Part shown: positions 31,241-38,883 of the stretch, one piece after another
Numbering within the stretch: the stretch's first letter is position 1
How the letters are laid out: each line of letters opens with the position of its first letter
DNA from: Amycolatopsis sp. CA-126428
Lineage (GTDB): Bacteria; Actinomycetota; Actinomycetes; Mycobacteriales; Pseudonocardiaceae
Length of the DNA: 64,000 nucleotides
NCBI RefSeq assembly: GCF_002904335.1
Contig: NZ_PPHF01000155.1
Location: 124,001-188,000, forward strand
Direction of reading: 5' to 3'
Program-made: the position numbers and the translations under genes
Notes under the pieces: generated by a model
Databases searched by the model: none
Told to the model about the DNA's origin: nothing
Seen by the model: only the letters and a program-made list of their open reading frames with translations

Positions 31241-32170
31241 TCATTTGACGTCGGCCAGCTCGGTTTCCGTCGGGGTTGAGCGTCGCACGCGCAACTTTCC
31301 ATGGGCGGCGAGAATTCCCAGCACCACCAGCAGCGCCCCGGCCGGCTGGTTCCAGCTCACCGGCTCGCCCAGCACCAGCACGCCGAGCAGCACGCCCACC
31401 ACCGGCGTCAGGTACGTCACCGCCGAGGCGTTGGCCGCGCCCCAGGCGGCGATGATCCGGGTGTTCCAGACGTACGCGAGGCCCGTGCCGAAGACGCCGA
31501 GGGCCACCATGCTCGCCACCACCGGCAGGCTCAGGTGCACCGGCGTCGCCGCGACCACCGGGGTCAGCAGGCCCAGGATCACCGTCGCCGACGCCGTCTG
31601 CCCGAACGCAACGACCACCGGGTCCGTCCCACGAGGTGAGAGGAACCGGCGCAGATAGACGAAACACGCGCCGTAACACGCCGTCGCGCCGAGGCAGGCG
31701 AGCTGGGCCGTCAGCTCGTGCGACACGTCGATCCCGTGCCATACCCCGACGATGGTGAGCACCCCGGCGAACCCGAGCAGGAGGCCGAGCACCCGCGGCG
31801 GGGTGAACCGCTCGTCCGGCAGCGCCGCGGCCGCCAGCAGCATCGTGACCAGCGGCGTCGTCGCGTTGAAGATGCTGGCCAAGCCGGAGGAAATGTACTG
31901 CTCCGCCCACGAGAAGAGCAGGAACGGCACCACGCACAGCAGCACCGACACGGCCACCAGGTGACCCCACAGCACGGGATCGCGGGGGAGCGGCCGCCGG
32001 CGCACCACCAGGACGGCCGCCAGCGCCAAGGCGCCCAGCGCGACCCGGGCCAGCGCGACCTGGCCGGGGGAGAGCCCGGCGAGACCCACCTTGATGAACA
32101 GGAAACTCGCACCCCACACGATGGCCAGCAGCGCGAACCGCACCGTGACCCCGAACTCCACCCGTCGCAT
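31241..32170 (-). CDS. EamA/DMT superfamily exporter
   Basis: 309 aa from ATG 32170, with about ten membrane helices and two EamA repeats. The first has FALLAIVWGASFLFIKVGLA and the second GTGLAYVWNTRIIAAWGAAN then TPVVGVLLGVLVLGEPVSW, the signature before the last helices. Members export amino acids, metabolites or drugs; which one is not readable. A TTG at 32182 could extend it by four residues. It has no operon partner; the upstream side faces the DUF3626 gene. Confidence 0.9.
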   Translation of the reverse strand: MRRVEFGVTVRFALLAIVWGASFLFIKVGLAGLSPGQVALARVALGALALAAVLVVRRRPLPRDPVLWGHLVAVSVLLCVVPFLLFSWAEQYISSGLASIFNATTPLVTMLLAAAALPDERFTPPRVLGLLLGFAGVLTIVGVWHGIDVSHELTAQLACLGATACYGACFVYLRRFLSPRGTDPVVVAFGQTASATVILGLLTPVVAATPVHLSLPVVASMVALGVFGTGLAYVWNTRIIAAWGAANASAVTYLTPVVGVLLGVLVLGEPVSWNQPAGALLVVLGILAAHGKLRVRRSTPTETELADVK

Positions 32171-32229
32171 GGCCGCAGTCAAACCGGCGGACCGGTCCCG
32201 AAGCCAGTGGTTTTCCGACGCCGTGTTGT

Positions 32230-32245
32230 GTATAACGACCTATAC
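32230..32245. promoter_or_regulatory. GTATA-N6-TATAC operator-like site, copy at the DUF3626 start
   Basis: GTATAACGACCTATAC is a perfect 5-bp-arm dyad ending 1 bp before ATG 32247. It includes a TATAAC that could be the -10 element (10 nt before the ATG). Sixteen of sixteen bases are repeated at 34371-34386, in the same orientation. Confidence 0.65.
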
Positions 32246-32246
32246 C

Positions 32247-33071
32247 ATGGGGCAGGAATGGCAGGCAGCGGTCGAGTACGTCGCGGCTCGGGCGGAGGGA
32301 CCGCCGCTGCCGGAGGACCTGGACGTCACGATCCACTTCCACCCGGACCGGCTGGTGGGGGCGGTGCCGCTGCTGCGGCACTGGCTGACCGACGGGGTCT
32401 ACCGCTCGCAGTTCGAGACCGGCACGGGCAACGGCGGCCTGACCGCGCACCCCGGCGGCGCCCGGTGGCACTGGGAGCACCGGATGTTCGGCGGCGTCTA
32501 CGACGAGCTGCCGCCGTCGCAGCGGCCGAAGTACGGCTCGCTCGACCACCGCCGCCGCCGGGCCGGTGGCTCGGTTCGGTTCGGGTCGGCGCACTTCCGG
32601 CTCAAGCGGGACGTGCTGACGCGCACGACGTTCTGCTACCCGGACAGCTTCCACGAACCGGCGCACTTCGGCACGCGCACGCACATGCCGCTGATCCCGC
32701 TCGTCGAGGCGGCCGCCCCCGACGAGCTCGACGACTACATCGAAGCCCACGTCCACGGCCCGCTGCGACTGCCGGACGACGTCGCGGCCCTGGTGCTGGA
32801 CCCGTCCTTCCGGGGCACCGACGTCGAGGCGGCGGCCGCCGGCTTCCGGTTCCCGACGTACTGGCACCACGGGTTCCGGCTCTCGGTGGCGGAGCTCGCC
32901 CGGCACGCGGACTACCGCGGCGAGGAGGCCGTGCGGGCCGGCGAAGACATCGCCGAGGACGGGTGGCTGGACGCCCGCGTCATCGGCGACGCCGTCCGCG
33001 CCGGCCGGCACGACCCCCAGGTGCTCAAGCGCGTGTGGCACTGCACCGCGCGGTTCGGCCTACGCGGGTAG
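32247..33071 (+). CDS. DUF3626 domain protein
   Basis: 274 aa. The conserved DUF3626 marks are VTIHFHPDR (His-rich, residues 29-37), DGVYRSQFETGTGNG, GGARWHWEHRMFGGVYDEL and RPKYGSLDHRRR, then RFGSAHFRLKRDVLTRTTF. The clusters of His, Asp and Glu suggest a metal-dependent or ADP-ribosyl-type enzyme, but no activity is known to me. The gene should be near-leaderless from the GTATA site. It overlaps the convergent oxidoreductase gene by 12 bp. Confidence 0.88.
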   Translation: MGQEWQAAVEYVAARAEGPPLPEDLDVTIHFHPDRLVGAVPLLRHWLTDGVYRSQFETGTGNGGLTAHPGGARWHWEHRMFGGVYDELPPSQRPKYGSLDHRRRRAGGSVRFGSAHFRLKRDVLTRTTFCYPDSFHEPAHFGTRTHMPLIPLVEAAAPDELDDYIEAHVHGPLRLPDDVAALVLDPSFRGTDVEAAAAGFRFPTYWHHGFRLSVAELARHADYRGEEAVRAGEDIAEDGWLDARVIGDAVRAGRHDPQVLKRVWHCTARFGLRG

Positions 33072-33941
33072 CAGTGCCTCGGCCAGCCGCCGCCAGTGCG
33101 GCATGGCCGAGGTCCCCGGCTCGACCCCGATGACCTGGACGCCGACGTGGTCGGCGCCCGCGTCGAGGTGCCCGCCCAGCTTCGCGGTGATCGCCTCGAG
33201 GTCGCCCCAGAGCACGAGGTCGTCGACGAGGCGATCGCTGCCGCGGCCGCCGTCGATGTCCTCTTCGGTGTAGCCGAGCCGCCGGAACTTGGCGACGTTG
33301 TACTCCGAGGTGAGGTACAGGTGCAGGTGGGCGCGGGCGATCTCCCGCGCCCGGGCCGGGTCGGTTTCGAAGAGCACGGCGTGCTCGACGCCGAGGAACG
33401 GGCCGGCGCCGAGGATCTCCCGTGCCTGGGCCGTGTGTTCCGGCGTCACGTGGTAGGTGTGCGCGCCCGCCGACCGGTCGCGGGCCAGCTCCAGCATCTT
33501 CGGGCCGTACGCCGCGAGGATCCGGCGCATCGGGCCGTGCGGGGCGGGGTTGACGTCCTTGCCGGCGTCCAGCGCGTCGAGGTAGTCGTTCATCGCCCGG
33601 AGCGGCTTCACGCCGGGCTTTCCGGCGCCGAAGCCGAGGCCCAGCAGGTGGCGGTCCGGGTAGGCGTCCGCCAGCAGCAGGGCCGCGCCGCGGGTCCACT
33701 GCGGCTCGCGGGCCCAGATCTGCGCGATGCCGTTGACGACGGTGAGGCGTTCGGTGGCCGACAGCAGGAAGCCGGCGTGCGTCAGCGCTTCCCGGCCCTC
33801 GCTCTCCGGGATCCAGACCGCCGGCCAGCCGAGCTCTTCCAGTTCCCGCACCGAATCCCGGATCAGGCCGGCCGGCTGGTCCTCGAAGTCGAACGTCCAG
33901 ATCCCGTAGCGGCCGAGCCGCATGTTCTCGATCGTACCCAT
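33060..33941 (-). CDS. LLM-class F420-dependent oxidoreductase (TIGR03620 type)
   Basis: 293 aa luciferase-like TIM barrel. It has RYGIWTFDFEDQPAGLIRDS at the start, ELGWPAVWIPESEGREALTH, RLTVVNGIAQIWAREP and DAYPDRHLLGLGFGAGKPGV. The length and order match the F420-type subfamily widely duplicated in actinobacteria. ATG 33941 is preceded by GATACT 7 nt upstream (leaderless); ATG 33923 also has TACGAT 7 nt upstream, so the start is uncertain by six codons. It lies 67 bp downstream of the arsR-type gene on the same strand and is probably its target. Confidence 0.9.
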   Translation of the reverse strand: MGTIENMRLGRYGIWTFDFEDQPAGLIRDSVRELEELGWPAVWIPESEGREALTHAGFLLSATERLTVVNGIAQIWAREPQWTRGAALLLADAYPDRHLLGLGFGAGKPGVKPLRAMNDYLDALDAGKDVNPAPHGPMRRILAAYGPKMLELARDRSAGAHTYHVTPEHTAQAREILGAGPFLGVEHAVLFETDPARAREIARAHLHLYLTSEYNVAKFRRLGYTEEDIDGGRGSDRLVDDLVLWGDLEAITAKLGGHLDAGADHVGVQVIGVEPGTSAMPHWRRLAEALLPA

Positions 33942-33969
33942 AAATCGAAGTATCGCAGATTTACGATAT
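33941..33969. promoter_or_regulatory. Nested dyads at the oxidoreductase promoter
   Basis: TAAATC (33941-33946) with GATTTA (33958-33963), and TATCG (33951-33955) with CGATA (33965-33969), form two interleaved inverted repeats in an AT-rich stretch at the -10 region. It suggests a repressor site different from the GTATA dyad. Confidence 0.5.
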
Positions 33970-34008
33970 AAGCGGCCGACGGGGTGGTGAACCCGGGGGA
34001 GGGTGAGG

Positions 34009-34347
34009 TCAGAGAGAGCGGCCGAGGACGGCGACGAGCTCGGCGATCCGCGCTTCGTCCCGCTTGTAGTGCGTCCACTTGCCGACCCGCGTCGCCCGCA
34101 CCAGCCCGGCGCGCTGCAACGAAGCCATGTACGCCGACACCGTCGACTGCGCGAGCCCCAGCTTCTCCTGGATGTGGCTCACGCACACCCCGACCTCGAC
34201 CGGATCGGCGATCGCCCGGTCCACCGGGAAGTGCCGCTCAGGGTCCCGCAGCCACCGCAGCACCCGCAGCCGCACCGGGTTCGCGAGCGCCTTGAAGACG
34301 TCGAGCAACTGCTCGACCTCGGCCTCGGATCCAGTGCGCGTCGTCAT
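34009..34347 (-). CDS. ArsR-family transcriptional regulator
   Basis: 112 aa single winged helix: VFKALANPVRLRVLRWLRDP, then VCVSHIQEKLGLAQSTVSAY as turn and recognition helix, and the wing LVRATRVGKWTHYKRDE. The Cys in GVCVSH sits where some ArsR proteins bind metal or sense oxidants, but no second Cys is present, so a non-metal ligand is more likely. It is divergent from the gene at 34395; the shared promoter has three TATA blocks 10 bp apart, including the GTATA-N6-TATAC dyad, the natural candidate for its operator. Confidence 0.92.
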   Translation of the reverse strand: MTTRTGSEAEVEQLLDVFKALANPVRLRVLRWLRDPERHFPVDRAIADPVEVGVCVSHIQEKLGLAQSTVSAYMASLQRAGLVRATRVGKWTHYKRDEARIAELVAVLGRSL

Positions 34348-34360
34348 GGTGTCGCTGCGA

Positions 34361-34387
34361 GTATATCGGCGTATAACGACCTATACT
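34361..34387. promoter_or_regulatory. Divergent promoter with GTATA-N6-TATAC dyad
   Basis: TATA recurs at 34362, 34372 and 34382, a 10-bp helical period. The dyad GTATAACGACCTATAC is at 34371-34386. TATACT (34382-34387) ends 7 nt before the GTG at 34395, giving a leaderless start. On the other strand TATACT (complement of 34360-34365) is the likely arsR-type -10. A dimer on the dyad would cover both. Confidence 0.75.
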
Positions 34388-34394
34388 CACCGGC

Positions 34395-34730
34395 GTGACC
34401 GAAGAACCCCGGCCCCACGCGCCCATCACCGAAGCCGCCGTCCTGGCCTGGCTCGAGACGACGGCCGCCGCCGTCGAGGCGGGAGAGGTGAGCGCCCAGG
34501 AACTCATCGACATGCTCGGCGAGCTGCGCCGCGCGTCCGCGGCCTGCGCCGACGCCTCGGACTGGCTGCTGCTCGCGGCCCGTGAAGGCGGCGCCAGCCT
34601 GCGGCAGATCGCCCCCGTCTTCGGCAAGGGCTACGTCCGGGCCCCGGCCGCGCGCCTGGAGAAGCTCCACCGCCAAGCCCAGACCTCGGGGCAGTGGCTG
34701 GCCATCCTGCGGCACAAGCAGACCGCGTGA
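34395..34730 (+). CDS. Small helical protein with HTH-like segment, 111 aa
   Basis: I do not recognise a named family. It is all-helical: AAVLAWLETTAAAVEAGEVS, AQELIDMLGELRRASAACAD, then GGASLRQIAPVFGKGYVRAP, which resembles the turn and recognition helix of an HTH. This looks like the many actinobacterial proteins that pair a hypothetical helical domain with an inactive sigma-like HTH. Leaderless GTG. It overlaps the aldo/keto reductase start (GTGA), so the two act together. Confidence 0.8.
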   Translation: MTEEPRPHAPITEAAVLAWLETTAAAVEAGEVSAQELIDMLGELRRASAACADASDWLLLAAREGGASLRQIAPVFGKGYVRAPAARLEKLHRQAQTSGQWLAILRHKQTA

Positions 34731-35668
34731 GCGCGCGCGTGGACCGCGTCGCCCTCGGCCTGGCGGCGCTCGGCCGTCCCGCGTACATCAACCTGGGGCG
34801 GGACGCGGCGCTGCCGCCGGTGCGGGACGTCGCTTCGATGCGCGCGGCGACCTTCGCGGTGCTCGACGACGCCTACGCCGCGGGCGTCCGGCACGTCGAC
34901 GTCGCCCGCTCCTACGGGCGCTCCGAGGAGTTCCTCGCCGGCTGGCTCGCCGAGCGCGGGCCCACCGGCGTCGAGATCTCCAGCAAGTGGGGCTACGCCT
35001 ACGTCGGGGAGTGGCGGCTCGACGCCGGCGTGCACGAGGTGAAGGAGCACTCGGCGGCGCGGTTCGCCGCGCAGTGGGCGGAAACCCTGGCGCTGCTGGG
35101 GGATCGGGTCGGGCTGTACCAGGTGCATTCGCTCACTGTGGACAGTCCGCTCTTCACCGACGAGCCGTTGCTCGAAGCACTCGCGGAGCTGTCCGCGAAC
35201 GGTGTCGCGGTCGGGTTTTCCACCTCCGGGCCGGCTCAGGCGGACGCGATCGAGCGGGCGTTCGCGCTGGAAGTGGCCGGGCGTCCGGTGTTCTCGGCGG
35301 TGCAGTCGACGTGGAACGTCCTGGAACCGTCCGCGGGGCCGGCGCTGGCCGCGGCGCACACGGCCGGGAACCGGGTGCTGATCAAGGAAACCCTGGCCAA
35401 CGGCCGGCTGGCGGTCGAAGCCCCGGCCGTGGTCCGGGAGATCGCCGCCGCGCACGGGACCGGGCCGGACGCGGTCGCGGTGGCCGCGGTGCTGGCGAAC
35501 GAGTGGGCGGGCCAAGCGGTCATCGGCCCGGCGAGCCCGGCTCAGCTCGCGGCGAACCTGCGGGCCACGGCGCTGGACCTGACCGCGGCGGAACGGGAAT
35601 CACTGACCGCGCTCGCCGAGGAGCCCGGGGCGTACTGGCGACACCGGTCCTCCTTGGAGTGGGACTGA
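34727..35668 (+). CDS. Aldo/keto reductase
   Basis: 313 aa TIM barrel, NADPH-dependent. Active-site segments: GVRHVDVARSYGRSEEFLAG (Asp and Tyr), GVEISSKWGYAYVGE (Lys) and VGLYQVHSLTV (His). The cofactor side is VAAVLANEWAGQAVIGPASP near the C-terminus. Start GTG 34727 overlaps the previous stop. It resembles the L-fucose dehydrogenase/YajO-like branch. The substrate is unknown; the neighbourhood with an F420-type oxidoreductase hints at processing of a small carbonyl compound. Confidence 0.9.
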   Translation: MSARVDRVALGLAALGRPAYINLGRDAALPPVRDVASMRAATFAVLDDAYAAGVRHVDVARSYGRSEEFLAGWLAERGPTGVEISSKWGYAYVGEWRLDAGVHEVKEHSAARFAAQWAETLALLGDRVGLYQVHSLTVDSPLFTDEPLLEALAELSANGVAVGFSTSGPAQADAIERAFALEVAGRPVFSAVQSTWNVLEPSAGPALAAAHTAGNRVLIKETLANGRLAVEAPAVVREIAAAHGTGPDAVAVAAVLANEWAGQAVIGPASPAQLAANLRATALDLTAAERESLTALAEEPGAYWRHRSSLEWD

Positions 35669-35721
35669 CGGGCTGCATTACCCTTCGCAGGCACGCCACG
35701 GACAACAGGAGGCCGGAGCAG

Positions 35722-36336
35722 GTGCGTCATCGGCAGGCGATCGCGTTGGCCGCGGTCGCGTTCGTGGGTCTCACGGGCTGCGACGGGCCCGATCCGAACA
35801 ACCTCGAGACGTACTACGACGATCCGGTCCCCACGTCCTCGGCGGTCCCGGCGGCACCGAAGACGTCGGAAGTCCCGGTGAGCCCGGCGAAGGCGGCCCC
35901 GGCGCAGCCTGATCTCGGTGGCCTCGCGCAGCGGGCGCTGCTGTCCGACGCCGACGTCGCCGAGGAAGGCGTGCAGCCGGGCTCGGGTGAGGCTTCGGGC
36001 TGCCTGGCGGACGGGCCGTCGGCGGCCGGCCGGACGGCGACCTGGCGCTACCCCAGCGGGTCGGTGCTGAGCCACCGTGTCGTGGTGTTCCCGGACCGAT
36101 CGGCCGCCCGGGCCGTCGCCGAGAACGAGTGCGCGGGCAAGCCGGTGACCGTTCCCGTCCAGGCCGGGGTCGAGCGGCAGCAGGCCTGGTGCGACGGCAA
36201 GACCTGCACGGTGCTGCTGGCCAAGGGACTGCTCGTGTCCGAGCTGACGGTCTCGGCGAGCACGGAGACCCGGGCGGTGGACGCGGCGAAGCGCCTGCTG
36301 CCCGCGATGACGGCGAAGCTCGCCGCTCAGCCGTAG
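35722..36336 (+). CDS. Lipoprotein, 204 aa
   Basis: A GTG-started protein with signal peptide HRQAIALAAVAFVGLTGCDG; the lipobox is LTGC with Cys about 20. A Pro/Ala-rich linker (about 40-65) follows, then a globular domain with SGCLADGPSAAGRTATWRYP, RVVVFPDRSAARAVAENECA and QQAWCDGKTCTVLLAKG, holding four Cys likely in two disulfides. The layout resembles DUF3558/sensor-type lipoproteins of actinobacteria. No enzymatic motif. It overlaps the convergent Nudix gene by 10 bp. Confidence 0.85.
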   Translation: MRHRQAIALAAVAFVGLTGCDGPDPNNLETYYDDPVPTSSAVPAAPKTSEVPVSPAKAAPAQPDLGGLAQRALLSDADVAEEGVQPGSGEASGCLADGPSAAGRTATWRYPSGSVLSHRVVVFPDRSAARAVAENECAGKPVTVPVQAGVERQQAWCDGKTCTVLLAKGLLVSELTVSASTETRAVDAAKRLLPAMTAKLAAQP

Positions 36337-36845
36337 CGGCGGAACCATTCCTGGACGCCTTCGCGGCCGTCGGGGATGAAGGGCAGCTCCGGAGCCGGGT
36401 CGTCGACCCAGGCCCGCAGCTCCGCCAGGGTGATCCAGCGGCCTTCGACGATCTCTTCGGCCTGGTGGCGGATCGGGCCGTCCCAGCGGACTTCGAAGGC
36501 GAAGTTGTGGCAGCGGTTGCGCCCGTCGTCGTAAACCTTGGTGAACAGGGGCACGGGTTCCACTCCCTGGACACCGAGTTCCTCGGCGAGTTCGCGGCGC
36601 GCGCACTCGGCCGGGGTTTCGCCGGCGGCCACCACGCCGCCGGCCCAGCAGTCCCAGGTGGAGGGGAAGACGTCCTTCCCGGGGGTGCGGAGGTGCACGT
36701 AGACCGCGCTTCCGTCACCCGAACGGACCAGGACGACGCCGGCGGCGTGCCACAGGCCCTCGCGGCGGAGGCGGGTGCGGACGGTGCTGCCGACCACCCT
36801 GCCGCCCTGGTCATAGAGGGCAACGAGTTCGTCACTGCCTGGCAT
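36327..36845 (-). CDS. Nudix hydrolase
   Basis: 172 aa. The Nudix box is GGVVAAGETPAECARRELAE continuing ELG, fitting GX5EX7REUXEEXGU. The form resembles the isopentenyl-diphosphate isomerase-like branch (YfcD), with HAAGVVLVRSGDGSAVYVHL and KDVFPSTWDCWAGG before the box. Substrate unknown. It is divergent from dop with a 41-bp gap. Confidence 0.92.
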   Translation of the reverse strand: MPGSDELVALYDQGGRVVGSTVRTRLRREGLWHAAGVVLVRSGDGSAVYVHLRTPGKDVFPSTWDCWAGGVVAAGETPAECARRELAEELGVQGVEPVPLFTKVYDDGRNRCHNFAFEVRWDGPIRHQAEEIVEGRWITLAELRAWVDDPAPELPFIPDGREGVQEWFRRYG

Positions 36846-36874
36846 GGGTGCATCGTTCCACTAGGACGACCCCG

Positions 36875-36880
36875 TAGGGT
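36875..36880 (+). promoter_or_regulatory. -10 element of dop
   Basis: TAGGGT ends 6 nt before ATG 36887, predicting a leaderless dop message that is independent of arc. Confidence 0.55.
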
Positions 36881-36886
36881 GGTGAC

Positions 36887-38389
36887 ATGCGGCGGATCAT
36901 GGGAACCGAAGTCGAGTACGGCATCTCCGTGCCGGGCGACGCGACGGCGAACCCGGTACTCACCTCCACCCAGGTCGTGCTGGCCTACGCGGCCGCGGCC
37001 GACATCCCGCGCGCCCGGCGGGCGCGGTGGGACTACGAGGTGGAGAGCCCGCTGCGGGACGCGCGCGGGTTCGACCTGACCGGCCCGGGCGGCCCGGGGC
37101 ACGACCCGGACGTCGAGGACCTGGGGGCGGCGAACGTCATCCTCACCAACGGCGCGCGGCTGTACGTCGACCACGCGCACCCGGAGTACTCGGCGCCCGA
37201 GGTGACGAACGCGCGCGACGCGGTCATCTGGGACAAGGCCGGCGAGCGGGTGATGGAGGAGGCGGCGATGAAGGCCGCCTCCGTGCCGGGTCAGCCGCAG
37301 CTGCAGCTGTACAAGAACAACGTGGACGGCAAGGGCGCCAGCTACGGCACCCACGAGAACTACCTGTGCGCGCGGTCGACGCCGTTCACCGCGATCATCG
37401 CCGGGCTGACCCCGTTCTTCGTGTCGCGGCAGGTGGTGACCGGCTCGGGCCGGCTCGGCATCGGCCAGCAGAGTGAAGAGGCCGGGTTCCAGCTCTCCCA
37501 GCGCGCCGACTACATCGAGGTCGAGGTCGGCCTGGAGACCACGCTCAAGCGCGGGATCATCAACACCCGCGACGAGCCGCACGCGGATGCGGACAAGTAC
37601 CGCCGGCTGCACGTCATCATCGGCGACGCGAACATGTCGGAGTACTCGACGTACCTGAAGGTCGGGACGACGGCGCTGGTGCTGGACCTGATCGAGTCGG
37701 GCATCCGGTTCGACGACCTGAAGCTCGACGAGCCGGTCAAGGCGGTGCACCAGATCAGCCACGACCCGACGCTGAAGACGCAGGTCGCGCTGGCCAACGG
37801 CAGGAAGTACACCGGGCTGGACCTGCAGTTCGCCTACCACGAGATCGCCTCGCAGAACCTGGAGCGCACCGGCGCCGACCAGGCCTCGAAGGAGGTCCTG
37901 CGGGTCTGGGGCGAGATCCTGGACGCCCTGGCGCGCGACCCGCAGGAGTGCGCGGACCGGCTGGACTGGCCGGCGAAGCTGCGGCTGCTGGAGGGCTACC
38001 GCCAGCGGGACAACCTGGCCTGGGGCGCGCCGCGGCTGCGGCTGGTCGACCTGCAGTATTCGGACGTGCGGCTGGCGAAGGGCCTGTACAACCGGCTCGT
38101 CACCCGCGGCTCGATGAAGCGGCTGGTCTCGGAGGAGGAGGTGCTGGCCGCGGTGACCACGCCTCCGTCGGACACGCGGGCCTACTTCCGTGGCCGGGCG
38201 CTGGAGAAGTACGCGACGTCGATCGCGGCGGCTTCGTGGGATTCGGTCATCTTCGACGTGGGCAAGGAGTCGCTGGTGCGGATCCCGACCTTGGAGCCGC
38301 TGCGGGGGACGAAGGCGCACGTCGGCAAGTTGCTGGACAACGCGGCGACGGCGGAGGAGCTCGTGGAGGCGCTCACCGGTTCGGACTAG
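36887..38389 (+). CDS. dop: Depupylase/deamidase Dop
   Basis: 500 aa, glutamine-synthetase-like fold. It removes Pup from substrates and, where Pup ends in Gln, deamidates it. The start MRRIMGTEVEYGISVPGDAT and the segment LTNGARLYVDHAHPEYSAPE are diagnostic, as are KNNVDGKGASYGTHENYL and RGIINTRDEPHADADKYRRL. The Dop loop, a short insert absent from PafA, is seen near GFDLTGPGGPGHDPD (about 61-75). Since Pup here ends in Glu, only the depupylating activity should be needed. Confidence 0.98.
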   Translation: MRRIMGTEVEYGISVPGDATANPVLTSTQVVLAYAAAADIPRARRARWDYEVESPLRDARGFDLTGPGGPGHDPDVEDLGAANVILTNGARLYVDHAHPEYSAPEVTNARDAVIWDKAGERVMEEAAMKAASVPGQPQLQLYKNNVDGKGASYGTHENYLCARSTPFTAIIAGLTPFFVSRQVVTGSGRLGIGQQSEEAGFQLSQRADYIEVEVGLETTLKRGIINTRDEPHADADKYRRLHVIIGDANMSEYSTYLKVGTTALVLDLIESGIRFDDLKLDEPVKAVHQISHDPTLKTQVALANGRKYTGLDLQFAYHEIASQNLERTGADQASKEVLRVWGEILDALARDPQECADRLDWPAKLRLLEGYRQRDNLAWGAPRLRLVDLQYSDVRLAKGLYNRLVTRGSMKRLVSEEEVLAAVTTPPSDTRAYFRGRALEKYATSIAAASWDSVIFDVGKESLVRIPTLEPLRGTKAHVGKLLDNAATAEELVEALTGSD

Positions 38390-38412
38390 CGGGACGCACC
38401 AGCGATCGCGGT

Positions 38413-38505
38413 GTTACTAATCCGGCCAAAAGTAGGCCGGACCCCGAACGGCACGTAACAGTTGCTACGAAGCCATCCGGCCGTGACTGTGGTCGGATTA
38501 GTAAC
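38413..38505. repeat. Long imperfect inverted repeat between dop and pup
   Basis: GTTACTAATCCGGCCA (38413-38428) faces TGGTCGGATTAGTAAC (38490-38505), matching at 15 of 16 positions with one G-T wobble. Inside, GGCCGGA (38435-38441) faces TCCGGCC (38476-38482), leaving a 34-nt loop. CGATCG flanks it on both sides. Just after it CCCCGA/TCGGGG (38519-38533) makes a small hairpin. Either a terminator for dop, a leader structure for pup, or two facing operator half-sites. Confidence 0.7.
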
Positions 38506-38576
38506 GATCGGCACAGTACCCCGAATGTCGGGGCCGCTGGGTAGGCTAGGAAACATCAGCCACACCGGGAGGCGAG

Positions 38577-38771
38577 ATGGCCCAGGAAAAGATCGAAAAG
38601 CACGGCGGTGGTGACTCCGACGAGGAGTTCGACGACACCGGCGCGGCGGGTCAGGAGCGGCGCGAGAAGCTCGGCGAGGACGTGGACACCATCCTCGACG
38701 AGATCGACGACGTGCTCGAAGAGAACGCCGAGGACTTCGTCCGGGCCTACGTGCAGAAGGGCGGCGAATAG
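38577..38771 (+). CDS. pup: Prokaryotic ubiquitin-like protein Pup (Gly-Gly-Glu form)
   Basis: 64 aa, same length as mycobacterial Pup. The N-terminus is disordered and charged (MAQEKIEKHGGGDSDEEFDD), and the C-terminal half (EKLGEDVDTILDEIDDVLEE, NAEDFVRAYVQKGG) is the ARC-binding helix. It ends in Gly-Gly-Glu. PafA attaches the C-terminal Glu side chain to target lysines; with Glu already encoded, no Dop deamidation is required. TAGGCT at 38552-38557 is a likely -10, with a short leader and GGGAGG ribosome binding site at 38567-38572. Confidence 0.98.
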   Translation: MAQEKIEKHGGGDSDEEFDDTGAAGQERREKLGEDVDTILDEIDDVLEENAEDFVRAYVQKGGE

Positions 38772-38883
38772 CCGCTCGGGCGCACTGCGCCCTTGCCGAC
38801 CGTTCAGCCGGCCGGCCGGGGTTCCGCGTGGCGTCCTGCGCGCGCGGGGCTCCGGCCCGCACAGATGGGATTTTTGAGCACGT

